Shown: piece by piece, positions 23,935-26,341 of the stretch | Numbering within the stretch: position 1 is the stretch's first letter | Layout: every line of letters starts with the position of its first letter | Source: JAXIHJ01 sp034189755 | GTDB lineage: Bacteria > Planctomycetota > Phycisphaerae > SM23-33 | DNA length: 26,341 nucleotides | Direction of reading: 5' to 3' | NCBI GenBank assembly: GCA_034189755.1 | Contig: JAXIHJ010000073.1 | Span: 1 to 26,341, forward strand | Position numbers and translations under genes: made by a program | Notes under the pieces: model-generated | Databases searched by the model: none | What the model was told of the DNA's origin: nothing | The model's input: the letters and a program-made list of their open reading frames with translations, nothing else

Positions 23935-23991
23935 CACCTACCACAGCCGCCCACTCCGGCCCACTGCGACCGCCATGCCGGCAGACAATTC

Positions 23992-24020
23992 TTGACGAGA
24001 GGCTAAAAGGCAGGTACAAG
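23992..24020 (+). promoter_or_regulatory. Promoter for ilvC
   Basis: TTGACG (23992-23997), 17-bp spacer, TACAAG (24015-24020). The predicted start near 24027 gives a leader of about 39 nt, too short for a classical leader-peptide attenuator. Confidence 0.6.
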
Positions 24021-24065
24021 ATGCAATTTTGGCGAGTTAACGACGACGATACAGAGGAGCAGACT

Positions 24066-25082
24066 ATGGCAGAATTGAAAATTTTCTACGACAAGGATGG
24101 CTCGCTTGAACCGCTGCGGGATAAGACCGTAGCCGTCATCGGTTATGGCAGCCAGGGCCACGCGCACGCGCAGAATCTCCGTGACAGCGGCGTCAGCGTG
24201 GTCGTCTCCGAGCTTAAAGACACCGGCAACTACAAGCTGGCGGTGGAGCACGGTTTCGAACCGATAGGCGCAGCCGAGGCGACCAAAAAGGGCGACCTGG
24301 TCATCATCACGCTGGCGGATGAGGTTCAGCCGGCGGTTTACCAGGAGGCAATAGCGCCGAATCTCACAGCGGGAAAGGCCCTGGGCTTCTGCCACGGGTT
24401 CAATATCCGCTTCGGCGCCGTCGTTCCGCCTGACGGCGTGGACGTGATTATGATCGCGCCGAAAGGTCCCGGCCATACCGTCCGAAGCTGCTACGTCGGA
24501 GGCAGCGGCGTGCCTTGCCTGGTCGCAGTGGAAAAGGACCAGACCGGCAAGGCCCACGACATCGCACTGGCGTGGGGCATCGGCGTCGGCGGCGGACGGG
24601 CGGGCATCATCGAAACCACCTTCACCGAGGAAACCGAGACCGACCTTTTCGGCGAGCAGGCGGTGCTCTGCGGCGGGCTGACCTCGCTGGTCAAGGCGGG
24701 CTTCGAGACGCTTACCGAGGCCGGCTACCAGCCCGGAATCGCCTATTTTGAAGTGCTGCACGAGCTGCTGTTAATCATCAAGCTCATGTCCGAAGGCGGC
24801 CTGAGCTACATGCGATACAGCATATCCAACACGGCCGAGTACGGCGACATGGTCATCGGGCCGACGTTAATCGACGATCACGTCAAGGCGAGAATGAAGG
24901 AAATCCTCGCCGCCATTCAGGACGGCAGCTTCGCCAAGCAATGGATGGACGAGTGCAAAAACGGCAAGCCCAACTTCAATCGGCTTTACGAGGCCGACAA
25001 AAAACACCCGATCGAGGTCGTCGGCCGGCGCCTGCGCAAGATGTTCTCCTGGATGGAGGCCAAGGAACCGCCGGAAGAGTAG
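24066..25082 (+). CDS. ilvC: Ketol-acid reductoisomerase (class I)
   Basis: Second common step of valine, leucine and isoleucine synthesis: isomerises and reduces acetolactate or acetohydroxybutyrate. The 338-residue length is that of the short class I form. GYGSQGH (26-32) binds the dinucleotide. The knotted C-terminal domain provides the two-magnesium site: D193 and E197 in ETDLFGEQ, E229 and E233 in FEVLHELL; H110 lies in CHGFNI. The loop after beta-2 reads SELKDTGN (48-55) instead of the GLRxGSxS type, so the Arg/Ser residues that hold the NADPH phosphate are missing and E49 sits where NADH enzymes often have an acid. NADH preference is inferred. The ATG has GAGGAG 6 nt upstream. No ilvB/ilvN or leu genes are adjacent. 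Confidence 0.96.
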   Translation: MAELKIFYDKDGSLEPLRDKTVAVIGYGSQGHAHAQNLRDSGVSVVVSELKDTGNYKLAVEHGFEPIGAAEATKKGDLVIITLADEVQPAVYQEAIAPNLTAGKALGFCHGFNIRFGAVVPPDGVDVIMIAPKGPGHTVRSCYVGGSGVPCLVAVEKDQTGKAHDIALAWGIGVGGGRAGIIETTFTEETETDLFGEQAVLCGGLTSLVKAGFETLTEAGYQPGIAYFEVLHELLLIIKLMSEGGLSYMRYSISNTAEYGDMVIGPTLIDDHVKARMKEILAAIQDGSFAKQWMDECKNGKPNFNRLYEADKKHPIEVVGRRLRKMFSWMEAKEPPEE

Positions 25083-25109
25083 ACTGCTTCGCCTTCCCTG
25101 GAGCGATGA

Positions 25110-25334
25110 ATGAAACAAACCGCCGGCGAACTGGCTATCGACCTGCACAACGTGGCCAAAACCTATCGCAGGCGGGTCCACGCGCTGCGCGGCATTGAGA
25201 TGCAGGTGCATCGCGGTAAGCTGAAACGCGAGATGCGCAGCCGGTCGGCTGTGTGGATTGTGGGCACATCCCTCGGACTTGAATTCGGCGTTCTGGCATT
25301 GGCGGCTTTCATATTCCATCGGCGCGATTTTTAG
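25110..25334 (+). pseudogene. Fusion scar: ABC ATPase start joined to ABC permease end
   Basis: A 74-codon reading frame with GGAG 7 nt before its ATG. Residues 1-36 match the first strands of an ABC-transporter ATPase (LAIDLHNVAKTYRRRVHALR, then GIEMQVHRG), stopping exactly where the Walker A region should begin. Residues 37-74 are a membrane end (VWIVGTSLGLEFGVLALAAF then IFHRRDF) like the last helix and basic tail of an ABC-2 permease. The two halves of an adjacent ATPase-permease gene pair appear to have been fused in frame by a deletion of roughly 1.5-2 kb. It cannot bind ATP. It may be a decayed remnant, an assembly collapse, or a small membrane protein that is still made. Confidence 0.7.
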
Positions 25335-25394
25335 AAGGTGGAGGCCCAAACCCGTATGAGCGGAATTACCAGTTTCAGACAGGAGAACCCGAAA

Positions 25395-26341
25395 ATGAAA
25401 AAGGCGTGCGCCGTCTTATCGATGTGTTTTATGATTTTGTTGACGGCCTGTGGGGGTTTCAGCCGCTGCGCGTGGGCGGATGAGTCTCGTCCGGCGTCGC
25501 AGCCGCGAGAACGGGTTGTTCTGGGCAAGTGCCTGGTGATTCCGCCCGTCGGCCGATACGGACGCGCCGCCGTATATACCGACGCCGTCGAGGCCCGATT
25601 GACCAGCGGCCAACCGTTTGCGCCCAAGGCGGGCGACACGGTGAATCTGCCGGACGGTACCTCACGAACGTGGCAGGCGATCGACGCCGACCAGAACGGC
25701 CGGCTCAAACACGCTGCGCTTAAGGGCGGCTACGCCTACATACCATTGAACGTTCGGGCCGAAACGCCCAAGGTGATGCTCCTGGCGGCAACGGGACACG
25801 GCATGGTCTACGTCAACGGCGAGCCTCGCGCCGGTGATCCGTACCGAACCGGGTACGTCTGGCTGCCCGTTCTGCTCAAGCCGGGAAGAAACGATCTGCT
25901 ATTCCACTGCGTCAGGGGTGAGCTTGTGGCGAAGCTGGTCTCGGCGGATGCGCCCGCCCTGCTCAACGTCGCCGACGCGACGCTGCCGGACCTTATCATC
26001 GGGCAGGCGGTGCGGACCCTCGGCGCCGCGGTAGTAATCAACGCCACAACCGCCCCGCTGAACGACCTGTTCATTCGCGCCGCGGGCAGTAAAGTCGAAA
26101 CGACGACAACCCCCCTGCCGCCGGTCCCGCCGCTGAGCGTGCGGAAGGTCGGTTTCGAACTTGCCGGGCCGGCGCCTTCGGCCCAGGGCCAGTGCAAGGT
26201 AAACCTTGAGATTATGAAGGACGGCGAAATCACGGATGCCGAGACCGTTACGCTGCGCATCCGCCGGCCCGAGCAAAGCTACAAGCAGACGTTTCGAAGC
26301 CAGATCGACGGCAGCGTGCAATATTACGCCGTCAATCCGGC
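25395..26341 (+). CDS. Secreted lipoprotein of unknown function, 3' end beyond the window
   Basis: At least 315 residues. The N-terminus is a lipoprotein signal: a positive MKKA, a hydrophobic core, and the lipobox L-T-A-C with C19. The mature part is beta-rich, with LAATGHGMVYVNGEPRAGD near residue 130 and WLPVLLKPGRNDLLF near 155, followed by a domain rich in Ala, Val and Thr. No enzyme motif is visible in the available portion; a catalytic domain could lie downstream. The ATG at 25395 has AGGAG 9 nt upstream and starts the signal peptide directly; an in-frame ATG at 25356 would put 13 polar residues before it. The ABC fusion scar ends 60 bp upstream. Confidence 0.75.
   Translation, partial: MKKACAVLSMCFMILLTACGGFSRCAWADESRPASQPRERVVLGKCLVIPPVGRYGRAAVYTDAVEARLTSGQPFAPKAGDTVNLPDGTSRTWQAIDADQNGRLKHAALKGGYAYIPLNVRAETPKVMLLAATGHGMVYVNGEPRAGDPYRTGYVWLPVLLKPGRNDLLFHCVRGELVAKLVSADAPALLNVADATLPDLIIGQAVRTLGAAVVINATTAPLNDLFIRAAGSKVETTTTPLPPVPPLSVRKVGFELAGPAPSAQGQCKVNLEIMKDGEITDAETVTLRIRRPEQSYKQTFRSQIDGSVQYYAVNP

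Noticed and set aside
1..26341. CRISPR array, insertion sequence, prophage or defence system
   Set aside because: No regularly spaced repeats, transposase or integrase motifs, long terminal inverted repeats or nuclease/helicase defence genes were seen on either strand.

Overview
The window looks like a chromosomal segment of a planctomycete, probably of the Phycisphaerae type. The best single clue is the N-terminal LEPRLLLSG signature of the large secreted protein at 11323-13446, a sorting-type motif typical of extracellular planctomycete proteins. High GC, many standalone biosynthetic genes, frequent strand switches and lipoproteins of planctomycete flavour agree with this. The lineage call is an inference from motifs, not from a marker-gene tree. 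No tRNA or rRNA genes, CRISPR array, insertion sequence or phage module was seen.

Layout: 1-1807 (minus) is most of isoleucyl-tRNA synthetase, its 3' part cut off by the window edge. It is preceded by a roughly 245-nt leader with its own near-consensus promoter, strong secondary structure and an intrinsic terminator just before the ribosome binding site. 2084-3517 (minus) is a MATE exporter. From 3635 to 8720 the plus strand carries an RNase Z-like metallo-hydrolase, a D-tagatose 3-epimerase-like enzyme, purN, an HMGL-family acyltransferase (possibly Re-citrate synthase) and a mutarotase-like protein. 8749-11111 (minus) holds a class V aminotransferase/cysteine desulfurase relative behind acetylornithine aminotransferase. 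11323-13446 (plus) encodes a calpain-family protease with PPC-like and RTX-like modules. 13475-14623 (minus) is a DUF6786-like protein.

From 14947 the plus strand carries clpC, then a compact aldolase-isomerase-kinase sugar cassette (17596-21430) whose genes are coupled or overlapping. An ECF sigma factor with a membrane anti-sigma partner follows (21489-23373). A small putative lipoprotein faces it (23379-23897, minus). ilvC (24066-25082) comes next, then a 74-codon scar in which the start of an ABC ATPase gene is joined to the end of an ABC permease gene, and finally the beginning of a secreted lipoprotein that runs off the window.

Regulation is unusually legible. Several promoters share the form TTGAnn, 16-17 bp, TAnnAn, often TACRAN, and two genes (purN and the small lipoprotein) seem to start translation almost at the predicted transcription start. 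The items most worth following up are the ileS leader, the calpain/RTX protein, the ABC fusion scar, the unusual cofactor loop of ilvC and the putative Re-citrate synthase.
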